DNA of 8,224 nt. Origin: CAJWGI01 sp036011785 (GTDB lineage Bacteria; Chloroflexota; Anaerolineae; Anaerolineales; UBA11657). The first letter of the stretch is position 1; every line of letters begins with the position of its first letter. The notes under the pieces are model-generated. The model had not been told where the DNA came from. It saw only the letters and a list, made by a program, of their open reading frames with translations, and searched no databases. The position numbers and the translations under genes were made by a program. The stretch covers positions 1-8,224 of the forward strand of contig DASCOB010000151.1 in NCBI GenBank assembly GCA_036011785.1, read 5' to 3'. Positions 1 to 7,081 of this stretch are shown here, in pieces.

Positions 1-1148
1 CGTAGCACACTTGCGTGTTCCGGTTGAGCACCGAGGTCCAACAGCAAGGTGCCCAACCGGGCCTCGGGCAGCGCATCGATCACTACAGAGAGTCTTTCCC
101 GCTGCTCTTTTTCAGCCGAAAGAAGCGTCACCACCGGCAATAGCTGCTCGTCCGACACAAAGCTGAGCATTACGGAAAGGGTGTCCCGTCGTACAGGATC
201 GCCACCCAGAGCAGCAGCCAGTGTGGAAAGAGTGCGGATGGGCAGACTGGGCACGACCAGTTCAAGCGTGTCCTCCGGAAGGGTCTCCACCATGACCAGG
301 AGCGCTTCGCGCCCGCGGGGATCATCCATGGGAAGTGCGAGGGAAAGCGTGACGAGCGCCTCTTGAGGCACCACCCTGGGCATCACTGCGATGGCCTGGG
401 GCATGTTGATCGCCCACGCTAGGGTATCTTCGGCGCCCATGGCGTTGGTCTGAGATGGCGCGCCCTGCGCGGACATTACCTGGGCACGATGCCCCGGGGG
501 CACAACTATGGATTCGCCCTGAGGTGAGATCATGGTCACCGCACCTTCCAAGCATGTCACCTCTAGTCGATTGCCGTCCGATGAGACGAAAACGCCGAGC
601 ATGGAACCAGAAACTGTTGCGCTGCCGGCATCTGTCATCACTTGCATGCCACCGCGCTTAAGGTTGACCCACATGCCTCCGCTTTGTAGCTCCACACGCG
701 TGAAAGCATCCTCGCCTTCAGAACGTGACTCGACAAGCGTAAACACTGTCTCCTCCGCAATGGCGAACTCACTTCCATCGAGCAGCGCAAATCTGAGTGC
801 GGCTCCGGACCGGACGGTGCCGTCCAGGCTGAGCACCCCTCGCTCAGCCAGTTCATCTATCGGCACCCATTCGTCAACTGGCACTTGCTGAGGTGGGGCC
901 GTAACCCTCGGACTGGGAGTGGCCGTGGACGCCCGTCCGATCTCGACACGGGCTATATCAGTGAGAATGATCTCTATACCGGTGAGAATGGCTTCAGCCG
1001 TCGCCACATTATCGGCTCTGGCAACGGGGGTGGATGTTTTTTCCGGTGCGGGGCTCGGTGGCGCAGGGCTTGGCGGTGCCGCGCAGCCCACAGCGAGTAG
1101 CACTACGGCCGCGAAGGGGATGCGTAGGTAGCGCGTGTCCGTAGTCAT
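1..1148 (-). CDS. FecR-domain lipoprotein with C-terminal helical repeats (partial, 3' end outside window)
   Basis: The frame is open from the ATG at 1148 to base 1, giving 382 residues with no stop, so the C-terminus is missing. The N-terminus looks like a lipoprotein signal: a short n-region, hydrophobic PFAAVVLLAV, then Cys22 in a lipobox-like AVGC, followed by a proline-rich linker (AAPPSPAPPSPAPEK). Residues ~115-226 match a FecR domain: a LLDGSEF segment, VELQSGGMWVNL, TDAGSATVSGSMLGVFV, LEVTCLEGAVTMI and VPPGHRAQV. FecR domains are beta-rich extracytoplasmic domains, best known from iron-signal transducers, but free lipoprotein versions are usually of unknown function. Residues ~275-370 hold three degenerate helical repeats. 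An in-frame ATG at 1169 would add seven residues; a GGAGG at 1194-1198 is too far upstream of either start to decide. It follows the glycosyltransferase at 1224 by 54-75 nt and may be cotranscribed. No sigma factor is adjacent, so a classical FecIR role is not supported. Confidence 0.85.
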   Translation of the reverse strand, partial: MTTDTRYLRIPFAAVVLLAVGCAAPPSPAPPSPAPEKTSTPVARADNVATAEAILTGIEIILTDIARVEIGRASTATPSPRVTAPPQQVPVDEWVPIDELAERGVLSLDGTVRSGAALRFALLDGSEFAIAEETVFTLVESRSEGEDAFTRVELQSGGMWVNLKRGGMQVMTDAGSATVSGSMLGVFVSSDGNRLEVTCLEGAVTMISPQGESIVVPPGHRAQVMSAQGAPSQTNAMGAEDTLAWAINMPQAIAVMPRVVPQEALVTLSLALPMDDPRGREALLVMVETLPEDTLELVVPSLPIRTLSTLAAALGGDPVRRDTLSVMLSFVSDEQLLPVVTLLSAEKEQRERLSVVIDALPEARLGTLLLDLGAQPEHASVL

Positions 1149-1223
1149 AACTGGTCTGAAATGGTACATTGCACTATCCGCGAATACGGGACACCTCCCT
1201 GGCTTGCACGACTCGGAATACCA

Positions 1224-2255
1224 CTATGTCGTCCCCTCGGGTTGATATGTCTTTGTCAGCCAGGGACGGGAGATAGATCTGCCGAGCAGGTTTGCCCACA
1301 CTCCACCGCACCACGAAAGATGGATCGAAACGAACGTCACCGGCAGCATCACGAGCAGCCCGGCGCAGCGAGCGCGCACCGCCTGCTGCACACTGGCACC
1401 CATCAGTAACCCTCCATAAAGCAGTCCGATCGCTCCGAACATCAAGCGACCGGGTGGGCCAAACGCCGAGAAGACGAGCGCGGCCACCAGAGCTGCGGAT
1501 GCGGCTATCGGCAGCAACTGACGTGCCCGAATGGAGGCCGGATGCTTGCGCAGCATCTGCGTTTTCCACCATCCGTAGCGGAAATACTGGCGCATGAGCC
1601 CACGGTAACTCGCGCGAGGGAAATAAACACTGCAAATGGAGGGGTCGAAGAAGATGCGCCCGCCCCGTGCGCGAACGCGCCAGAAAAACTCGTAATCCTC
1701 GCTGCTCAAGAGCGTCTCATCGAAGCCATCCAGCTTTTTCCACAGGGATCGCCGAAAACAGCCATACGGCACTGTGTCGACCAGGCCGGGGGCGGCAGCG
1801 CCCTGGCGCCGGTAACGCACACCACCCGTGCTCATTGGATGGGCTACCGCGACAGCAATCGCCCTGGCGGTGATGGTTTGCTCTTCCTGCTGCATCTCCC
1901 AGCGTCCCCCGACCACTTGAGCGCCTGTGTTTGCCAGGGTGTCCTCGCAGCGCTGCAGATAATGAATGTCTGGCACCGAGCGCGCATCGAGTCGAACAAT
2001 TAGATCGCTCTCTGCGCTCTGTATCGCATTATTGAGCGCGGCCGGGATGGACTGAATCAGGTTTGGTACCTGCCGCACCGGGAAACCCCATTTATCGCAG
2101 GCAATATCCTCAGGAAGCGGGTCTCCGGCTGCGACCGGGTTCCGCGCGATGATAACTTCATCCGGCATTCGCGCCTGACGCGAAAGCGCCTGCAAAAGAC
2201 GGTCCAACCGTTGTTCCCTTGCATGTGCCGGTATCACCACAGCGAGCGTCGTCAT
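1224..2255 (-). CDS. Family 2 glycosyltransferase, ExoA-like, with C-terminal membrane helices
   Basis: The 343-aa product opens with the GT-A nucleotide-sugar fold: LAVVIPAHAREQRLDRLLQAL (residues 4-24) and the PDEVII strand at 31-36. RLDAR at 88-92 stands where the metal-binding DxD motif is expected, as in ExoA-type succinoglycan glycosyltransferases. Residues 163-190 carry PYGCFRR, the GGFDE-like segment LDGFDE and SSEDYEF, whose E186/D187 fit the catalytic-base ED motif. RQYFRYGWWKTQMLRKHP (222-239) is the usual amphipathic acceptor-side segment. Hydrophobic stretches at ~247-265, 270-290 and 299-325 would anchor it in the cytoplasmic membrane. It probably transfers a sugar from an NDP or lipid donor onto a growing envelope or exopolysaccharide chain; donor and acceptor cannot be read. 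The ATG at 2255 is preceded by AAGGAG (2268-2273) at a rather long spacing of about 12 nt. It lies 242 nt after the regulator gene and so probably has its own promoter. Confidence 0.9.
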   Translation of the reverse strand: MTTLAVVIPAHAREQRLDRLLQALSRQARMPDEVIIARNPVAAGDPLPEDIACDKWGFPVRQVPNLIQSIPAALNNAIQSAESDLIVRLDARSVPDIHYLQRCEDTLANTGAQVVGGRWEMQQEEQTITARAIAVAVAHPMSTGGVRYRRQGAAAPGLVDTVPYGCFRRSLWKKLDGFDETLLSSEDYEFFWRVRARGGRIFFDPSICSVYFPRASYRGLMRQYFRYGWWKTQMLRKHPASIRARQLLPIAASAALVAALVFSAFGPPGRLMFGAIGLLYGGLLMGASVQQAVRARCAGLLVMLPVTFVSIHLSWCGGVWANLLGRSISRPWLTKTYQPEGTT

Positions 2256-2267
2256 GGGCTACTGGAT

Positions 2268-2273
2268 CTCCTT
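2268..2273 (-). promoter_or_regulatory. Ribosome binding site of the GT2 gene
   Basis: AAGGAG on the minus strand lies 12 nt before the ATG at 2255. It is a full anti-SD match at a slightly long spacing and supports that start. Confidence 0.5.
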
Positions 2274-2302
2274 ACCAGAGAGAATTGCGTACCCTTCAGA
2301 TC

Positions 2303-2374
2303 GCCCATGGTTGCACCAATGATAAAACACCATGTCACCCTAATATTCTGCATGGGCATTATGCTGAAAGTATA
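2303..2374 (-). promoter_or_regulatory. Putative promoter and structured leader of the GT2 gene
   Basis: In the 242-nt gap upstream of the GT2 gene, the minus strand reads TATACT at 2374-2369, a 5/6 match to the -10 consensus, preceded by TGGT. No good -35 lies 17 nt upstream. Transcription from here would give a leader of about 105 nt. That leader contains a perfect 7-bp inverted repeat, GCCCATG (2303-2309) and CATGGGC (2351-2357), with a 41-nt loop that itself has repeated CCATG/CATGG words. The rest of the gap shows no coding frame I would defend. Confidence 0.3.
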
Positions 2375-2475
2375 ACCAAGCACCGCTACTAAAGCGTTTC
2401 GGGGAGCCCGGCAAATCATAATGTCGGCTGCACTGGGCGAGAGAGTTGGAAGCGCGGGCCTGAGTCGCTGGTTGT

Positions 2476-2488
2476 GGGCGCAGCGCCC
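2476..2488. repeat. GGGCG/CGCCC inverted repeat after the regulator gene
   Basis: GGGCGCAGCGCCC forms a 5-bp GC stem with a 3-nt loop, starting 10 nt past the stop codon of the regulator gene at 2498. It is placed as a terminator would be, but no T-run follows in the minus direction, so an intrinsic terminator is doubtful. Confidence 0.25.
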
Positions 2489-2497
2489 TTCCCGACC

Positions 2498-3652
2498 TTA
2501 GTCAGAAATCGTCGACAATTGCCCTCTACCGGGACGGGGCACTTGACCGCGCTGTTCTTTCAGGTGAAACAGAAAAGTGGTTGCCCCGATCTTAATTCTA
2601 TCCCCGGGTTCGAGGGGGTTGTCCGCACCGGGCTGCAGTTTTTCTTTGTTGAGAAAGGTGCCGTTGCGGCTGAGCAAGTCACGAATGACGAACCGGCCGC
2701 CTACATTTTCGATGACCGCGTGTCTACGGCTGGCGTTGTTGTCACGCACAACCACATCGTTGTCAAACTGGAAACCCCTCCCTATCCGTGTGCCGTAGAG
2801 CAATAGGTACTCCGTACCAACAGCGATGGACGGGCCACTGTGCGCCCTGAGCATCGCAGTCTCAGTTGGGGCTGCCTCGATCTTGTCAACGAACTCCCTG
2901 AGGGCCCGGGAGGGCTTGTGGCCATGCTCTTCCAAAAGGCGGCCCTGAAAATCCTTATACTGCCCGATAGCCATGTCACGCCCCCGAGTATCGCTCCAGA
3001 AGATGCACTTTATGAGTTCCAGCTGCGCCTCCTGATTCCAGCAATCCCGTGCAACCCATTCCTCGACAAGCTGCCTGGCTGCGCTGTAGTTGCCGCTCTG
3101 GTGATAGAGCCTGACAAGCCTGAAGCGCATCTGATTGTGCAACCGCTCCAGGTGTGACTGATTGATTGTCGCAAGATCGTCTAGTTCTGGACAGGATGGC
3201 ACTGCGAAACCCGACATGAACTCGCCGGAGGTCAATGCGTACAACTTTTTCAAGCGGTCAAAACACTCCTGGCAAAGTGGGGAGTGAACTGAACCCCTCG
3301 AGCGAATGTCCCTAGTGTGACGCTCCTGCAAGTCCGCCAATCGGTCAATCTGATGGTAGTCAACCCACACCGAGTCGCTAAGCCTAAGGAGTTCGCCATC
3401 CTGGACTAGCACATTTTCACCCTCGGAAGGCAGCGCACGCTCAAACCGCGAAATCACAACCCGCAGGTTCGCTCGTGCCTGACGTTCCTCTACCTCCCCG
3501 TAGAAAACGTCTGCCAGCTTGGTCCTGCTCACCGGCTCGCATTTTATGGCTAGATAGGCGAGCATCGCCAACTGTCGGTTCCCGATTGAAAGCTGCGTGC
3601 CCTCAGCGCCGTAAACGAGCCGAGGGGGTCCTACCAAATTTAGTGTGTACAT
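2498..3652 (-). CDS. EmbR-like transcriptional regulator: winged helix + BTAD + FHA
   Basis: The product is 384 aa from the ATG at 3652. The N-terminal ~95 residues resemble an OmpR/SARP winged helix: MYTLNLVGPPRLV, then IGNRQLAMLAYLAI, SRTKLADVFY and ARANLRVVISRFERAL. Residues ~100-265 are a bacterial transcriptional activator domain (BTAD): WVDYHQID, CQECFDRLKKLYALTSGEFMSGF, then helical repeats ending RLLEEHGHKPS. Residues ~280-365 form an FHA domain with every signature: IGRG, SRRH and SRNGTFLN, so phosphothreonine binding should be intact. EmbR of mycobacteria has this same order and similar length, and is controlled by a Ser/Thr kinase. The protein should bind promoter DNA in response to a phosphorylated partner. 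An in-frame GTG at 3715 would add 21 residues, but the domain fits the ATG, with GGAG at 3664-3667. It stands alone, with about 240 nt on both sides, among glycan genes on the same strand. Confidence 0.9.
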   Translation of the reverse strand: MYTLNLVGPPRLVYGAEGTQLSIGNRQLAMLAYLAIKCEPVSRTKLADVFYGEVEERQARANLRVVISRFERALPSEGENVLVQDGELLRLSDSVWVDYHQIDRLADLQERHTRDIRSRGSVHSPLCQECFDRLKKLYALTSGEFMSGFAVPSCPELDDLATINQSHLERLHNQMRFRLVRLYHQSGNYSAARQLVEEWVARDCWNQEAQLELIKCIFWSDTRGRDMAIGQYKDFQGRLLEEHGHKPSRALREFVDKIEAAPTETAMLRAHSGPSIAVGTEYLLLYGTRIGRGFQFDNDVVVRDNNASRRHAVIENVGGRFVIRDLLSRNGTFLNKEKLQPGADNPLEPGDRIKIGATTFLFHLKEQRGQVPRPGRGQLSTISD

Positions 3653-3757
3653 CCGCGTTACCACTCCAGAGCCAGAGTGCCTGACCAGTAACACAAGCGG
3701 GATGCCGGTGGTCACGCCCCTAAAGGGGTTGATCCAGCAGGCACCCCCTAGAGCGGC

Positions 3758-3778
3758 ATTTTATCACACCGTATAAAA
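3758..3778 (-). promoter_or_regulatory. Extended -10 promoter and overlapping inverted repeat upstream of the regulator
   Basis: On the minus strand TGATAAAAT (3766-3758) fits TGnTATAAT with one mismatch. The inverted repeat TTTTAT (3759-3764) / ATAAAA (3773-3778), with an 8-nt spacer, covers the same bases, so a dimer bound here would compete with RNA polymerase. There is no convincing -35, as is usual for extended -10 promoters. A second, GC-rich element, CCCC-TAAA-GGGG (3717-3728), lies just before the alternative GTG start. Autoregulation is inference. Confidence 0.4.
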
Positions 3779-3893
3779 TTGCAGGTGGAGTCCTGGTGCC
3801 AGTCAGCCGGCACGCACTCAGTCCGGATACGGCGGGACCAAACTACCGGGCCCGCTTGGGCTCAGGAGGTCTATCGTGCCTCGGAGACGTCAA

Positions 3894-4976
3894 TCAACTA
3901 TGCTGAAAACAGGGGCTCGTTTCAACAGGCGCAGCCAGGCCCTTCGCCCATCTCGCGTGTGCATCAGCGTTCAGATGGCTGTCCCATCCTAAACTGAATT
4001 TCTGCTGCATCTCACTCCAGTTATGAGCCTCCGGAAAAAGCGCGTACAACTCGATAAGAGGCACTTGCGCGTGCTCCGAAAGCGCATGCAGAGTATGCCG
4101 GTAATCGGGCATACCGGTAGCGCTTGCAAGTATCACGCATGCCCCGGCGTCCCGGGCCATGCTTATCATGCTGAGCAACGGCACATACACAGGACCCCTC
4201 AGTCGCTCAGGCACTGGCCCGGGTACGAACGGGTCCATCCAATGCTTGCCCGATGCCTCTGCTGCAGGCTCTGCTTGACGGGTCCGCGCCTCTTCTCGCA
4301 GAAGAAACTTTCTTGTTGAGATACGTGCAAAGAGCCACAATTTGCTCTTTTGTGCAAGCCAGTGCTCCGCGCTGGGGGCAAACATTTCCAGAGACCTATC
4401 CACCATCCTGATGGTGCCACCTTCAGGATCTCTGCGCAAATATCGCCATCCCGCGTCATCCACCACCATCGCAGGTTCGTCATCGTTGCTTGTGACCTGT
4501 AATATCACCAGGTCAGGTTGATACGACAACGCGTACTGCTCTAACACGGCCAGCTCCTGGTGGCTGTTGTAACCCGGCACAGCAAAGTTCAAGACTTCGC
4601 ACTGGCACCGTTCCGCGAGCCTTTTCTGAAGTTGCTGCGCTACTGCCTCTGTTTCGTGCACGCCGTAACCGAATGCGTGCGAGTCGCCAATGAGCGCGAT
4701 CCTGAACACACCAGCGGGTTTTTCTAGCTCCCAATCGGGGCCCCGGAAACCCAGGTGGTTAGTTTCGAGATGCACCCCGAAGGCCGTGCCCTGAAAATCT
4801 GGGAGCATCGTATAACCCACCCCAGGTGTGTCGACCCGACTGTAAATATTACCGGCCAGGGCGAAGACGCTCTCGGGCACCAGCAACCGCACGTATATCT
4901 CCAACAGGCCCAGCGTCAGAAAAAGTGATGTGCACATCAGCAGAACACTTGCTAGTGTGCGGCGCAGTGCGCTCAT
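3894..4976 (-). CDS. Membrane-anchored SGNH/GDSL hydrolase or acyltransferase
   Basis: From the ATG at 4976 the product is 360 aa. Residues ~8-33 form one N-terminal membrane helix (SVLLMCTSLFLTLGLLEIYV), placing the rest outside the cytoplasm. All four SGNH blocks are visible: ALIGDSH with the nucleophile Ser99; PGYN at 134-137 supplying the oxyanion Gly; TSND with Asn164; and WDSHLN with Asp332 and His334. The close D-x-H pair recalls AlgX/AlgJ-type members that O-acetylate exopolysaccharide, rather than the D-x-x-H of typical esterases. The substrate may be an acyl or acetyl group on a surface glycan. The frame is open to an upstream ATG at 5105, but that start would overlap the glycosyltransferase by 94 nt and would put 43 polar residues before the helix, so 4976 is preferred. 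It follows the GT-C gene by 35 nt, so the two are probably cotranscribed. Confidence 0.88.
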   Translation of the reverse strand: MSALRRTLASVLLMCTSLFLTLGLLEIYVRLLVPESVFALAGNIYSRVDTPGVGYTMLPDFQGTAFGVHLETNHLGFRGPDWELEKPAGVFRIALIGDSHAFGYGVHETEAVAQQLQKRLAERCQCEVLNFAVPGYNSHQELAVLEQYALSYQPDLVILQVTSNDDEPAMVVDDAGWRYLRRDPEGGTIRMVDRSLEMFAPSAEHWLAQKSKLWLFARISTRKFLLREEARTRQAEPAAEASGKHWMDPFVPGPVPERLRGPVYVPLLSMISMARDAGACVILASATGMPDYRHTLHALSEHAQVPLIELYALFPEAHNWSEMQQKFSLGWDSHLNADAHARWAKGLAAPVETSPCFQHS

Positions 4977-5011
4977 TGCAACCCCATGTGGCGCGTTGGG
5001 GTCGGCCTGGG

Positions 5012-6958
5012 TCACTCGGAAGACAGCCTGAACGCCGATACTGCCACCTGTCCGGAGTCTTCGAACAACCACCTGCCCTCCCTCGCGTAGTGTCTTTCCA
5101 ACCACTGGTGCTCGAGCTCGAAACGACCTGGCAGATGGTCCAACGTGTTGACCAACCAGACGCGCTCGTACTTGGTAGACAGATTTCCGAGTAGTTCAAG
5201 GGTGGTAGGGTCGAATCCGTCACCGGGGTCGCCCGAAGCCCGCATTCTTTCTACCTCGTCAGCGCTCGGGAAATACCAGGCAAGGCCATACCATTCTGGC
5301 AGGCCTTGTGAATAATTGATAGAGTGCTTCCAGAGGGGCTGGCCATATGCCTGCACAAGTAGCCCATCATCTGGCGCAATCTCTGCTCGTAGAAATGCCA
5401 TCGCCTCCAGGTACGCTGGCCGCTGCCCTGAATACGCCGGGTCACGGGTCAGGGCGAACAGCTCGGTTATGGGCAGGGCAATGACCAACGTCAGTGCTGC
5501 GACCAGCAGCGCGCGATCTTGGGTTGGCCCCCTGTCCCAAGACCGTAATGCGCGCAGGCCACTAATAGAAAGTGTCAACAGTATGAGCCAGCCGAAGAGA
5601 AGCGTGAAACCCGCTGCCTGCTGTTCTCCCAGCCGTGCAAGGGCAAACTCCGAACGCGTCCCACTAAACAGAAGCTGCCAGTGTGCGACGATTTCAGAGC
5701 GGACCGGATTCCAAACGGCCATATTCTGCGCTGCCTGGGGAGAGACCAGGCTGTTGACGTAAGCGGAATTGGGTACGGCAACGCCGCCGACCTGAACCAA
5801 CATGCTGATCGTGATCAGGAGGAAGAGCGACAGCCGCAGCCACTTCCGCCTTGAGAAGATGCCCCGTTCAAGTGCCGGAACGCAGGCCACCACGAGCGGC
5901 GGTGTCGCCAAGAGAGTAAAGCGTGACCCCCAGTTGGTCACCGTCCACCAATCTCTGTCGAGAAAAACAGAGTACAAGGCCACCAGTGCCAATGAAAGCA
6001 GCAGTGGAAAGACAGTAGCGTTTCGACTGTCTTTGCGTAGACCAAACCATGACGTCAACGCTAGAAGAAGTACTGGCGAGTATACAAACAGGCCCTTGCC
6101 CGGACTAAAAAGTGGACCGACCAATGATTGCATCACCGCGAACCGCGTCTTAATCCACGCAGCGTTTGCCAGAAAGCCAATATACGGCCATGAAAAGCGG
6201 CCGTACGAGCCTTCTGGGGCCATCAACCATGTGGCGAGAATAGCGCCAAGCAGGGTGAGCAGCATCGCGCCCACAACGACGGAGACGCTGGTGTTCTCTC
6301 GCCGCGCGCGCCATAGCCCGATAGCCCACAGAAGCGGGAGCGCGGCTGCCGCCATGCTTTTCGTCAACACGGCGGCAGCAATGAAGACAGAGATCAGGGC
6401 CCAGGATAGGGCTCGGTCCCTCGGGGTGCGCCGCTCTCCATGCCCCCATTCAAAAACCAAATAAGCGGCCGCCACCAACAAGGCTGCAAGGGGATCGCGG
6501 TAGTGGGTCCTAGCGTAAGGCCACGCGATCGTGGCTGTACCATAAAGGACAGCAGCGAGGACCGCGGCCCGCTCGCTGTAACCCAGGGTCAACACGGTCA
6601 AGAACACCACGCAGCCAGTTAGCGCAGTAACGAGTGGGTTGAGCCAGAATAGAGCATGGACTGTTCCTACGCCGAGTCGATCTGCCAGTCGCACAAAGAT
6701 TGCACCCGTGATGGCCTGACCCGGCTCGACAGCTGTGTAGAAAGGCATTTTGCTCAATTCTTGCAAGCGCGAGTTTCCGTAGACCTGCGGGATGGACAAG
6801 CTCCCTTGCCGTGCCAAGTTTTGAGCACTAGCAGCGAAGATATGTTCATCATCGCTGCTGAACGTCCCGCTGTAACTCAGGCCGTAAACGGAGAAGAGGA
6901 ATGTGAAAACGAAACCAGCGCGAAATGCACGGAGCGAGAGCGACGAGACCGTGGGCAT
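5012..6958 (-). CDS. GT-C family membrane glycosyltransferase (PMT/ArnT-like)
   Basis: The product is a 648-aa polytopic membrane protein with about a dozen hydrophobic segments between residues 13 and 505 and a soluble tail from ~508 to 648. After the first helix, the extracytoplasmic loop carries SDDEHIF (35-41), which fits the acidic catalytic D/E motif of GT-C enzymes. THYRDPLAALL (151-161) is the second conserved acidic motif seen in PMT/ArnT relatives. Residues 285-299, FSPGKGLFVYSPVLL, are typical of uncharacterised bacterial GT-C proteins. Such enzymes take a sugar from a polyprenyl-phosphate donor and add it to a lipid, protein or glycan on the outer face of the membrane. The specific substrate is not readable. 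The tail (WYGLAWYFP, ERVWLVNTLDHLPGRFEL) probably sits outside the cell. The ATG at 6958 has no Shine-Dalgarno and lies next to a hairpin, so translation may be weak or controlled. The SGNH gene follows after 35 nt. Confidence 0.85.
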   Translation of the reverse strand: MPTVSSLSLRAFRAGFVFTFLFSVYGLSYSGTFSSDDEHIFAASAQNLARQGSLSIPQVYGNSRLQELSKMPFYTAVEPGQAITGAIFVRLADRLGVGTVHALFWLNPLVTALTGCVVFLTVLTLGYSERAAVLAAVLYGTATIAWPYARTHYRDPLAALLVAAAYLVFEWGHGERRTPRDRALSWALISVFIAAAVLTKSMAAAALPLLWAIGLWRARRENTSVSVVVGAMLLTLLGAILATWLMAPEGSYGRFSWPYIGFLANAAWIKTRFAVMQSLVGPLFSPGKGLFVYSPVLLLALTSWFGLRKDSRNATVFPLLLSLALVALYSVFLDRDWWTVTNWGSRFTLLATPPLVVACVPALERGIFSRRKWLRLSLFLLITISMLVQVGGVAVPNSAYVNSLVSPQAAQNMAVWNPVRSEIVAHWQLLFSGTRSEFALARLGEQQAAGFTLLFGWLILLTLSISGLRALRSWDRGPTQDRALLVAALTLVIALPITELFALTRDPAYSGQRPAYLEAMAFLRAEIAPDDGLLVQAYGQPLWKHSINYSQGLPEWYGLAWYFPSADEVERMRASGDPGDGFDPTTLELLGNLSTKYERVWLVNTLDHLPGRFELEHQWLERHYAREGRWLFEDSGQVAVSAFRLSSE

Positions 6959-6964
6959 TATGAC

Positions 6965-6979
6965 GCGGCCTATAGCCGC
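6965..6979. repeat. Hairpin just upstream of the GT-C start codon
   Basis: GCGGC (6965-6969) pairs with GCCGC (6975-6979) around a 5-nt loop containing TATA, on either strand. In the GT-C mRNA the stem would end 6 nt before the ATG at 6958, exactly where a ribosome binding site is expected and none is seen. Confidence 0.4.
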
Positions 6980-7051
6980 CGTTGACTCACACCTTGCGTA
7001 GGACGCTCAAGTAGTGTGATGCCTAAACTATCTGCGCAGCGGCTGATGGTG

Positions 7052-7063
7052 TTGTTGCAACAA
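7052..7063. promoter_or_regulatory. Perfect 12-bp palindrome TTGTTGCAACAA (candidate operator)
   Basis: This sequence is fully symmetrical with no spacer. It sits in the 123-nt gap between the small lipoprotein gene and the GT-C gene, about 95 nt before the GT-C start. A second perfect palindrome, CTGCGCAG, lies at 7032-7039. The form suits a dimeric repressor or activator site. No clear -10/-35 pair was found in this gap, so cotranscription with the upstream lipoprotein is also possible. Confidence 0.35.
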
Positions 7064-7081
7064 TTAGATGCTGCCCTCGTT

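Noticed and set aside
1..1148. FecI/FecR/FecA iron-signalling system
   Set aside because: No sigma factor or TonB receptor is in the window, and the FecR domain is on a lipoprotein with a helical-repeat tail rather than on a transmembrane anti-sigma factor.
2476..2488. Intrinsic terminator after the regulator gene
   Set aside because: The GC stem is present but no T-run follows in the minus direction, so it is listed only as an inverted repeat.
2474..2806. Open frame on the plus strand opposite the FHA region
   Set aside because: The minus-strand frame encodes a complete FHA domain. The plus frame shows no motif and crosses the gene end.
4977..5105. Longer start of the SGNH protein at 5105
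   Set aside because: It would overlap the end of the GT-C gene by 94 nt and place 43 polar, arginine-rich residues before the membrane helix. The ATG at 4976 gives a normal anchor and a 35-nt gap.
5802..6464. Open frame of 220 codons on the plus strand
   Set aside because: It is antisense to the GT-C gene. Its product is rich in Arg/Ser with no recognisable domain, and it has no ribosome binding site; it is a by-product of GC-rich coding on the other strand.
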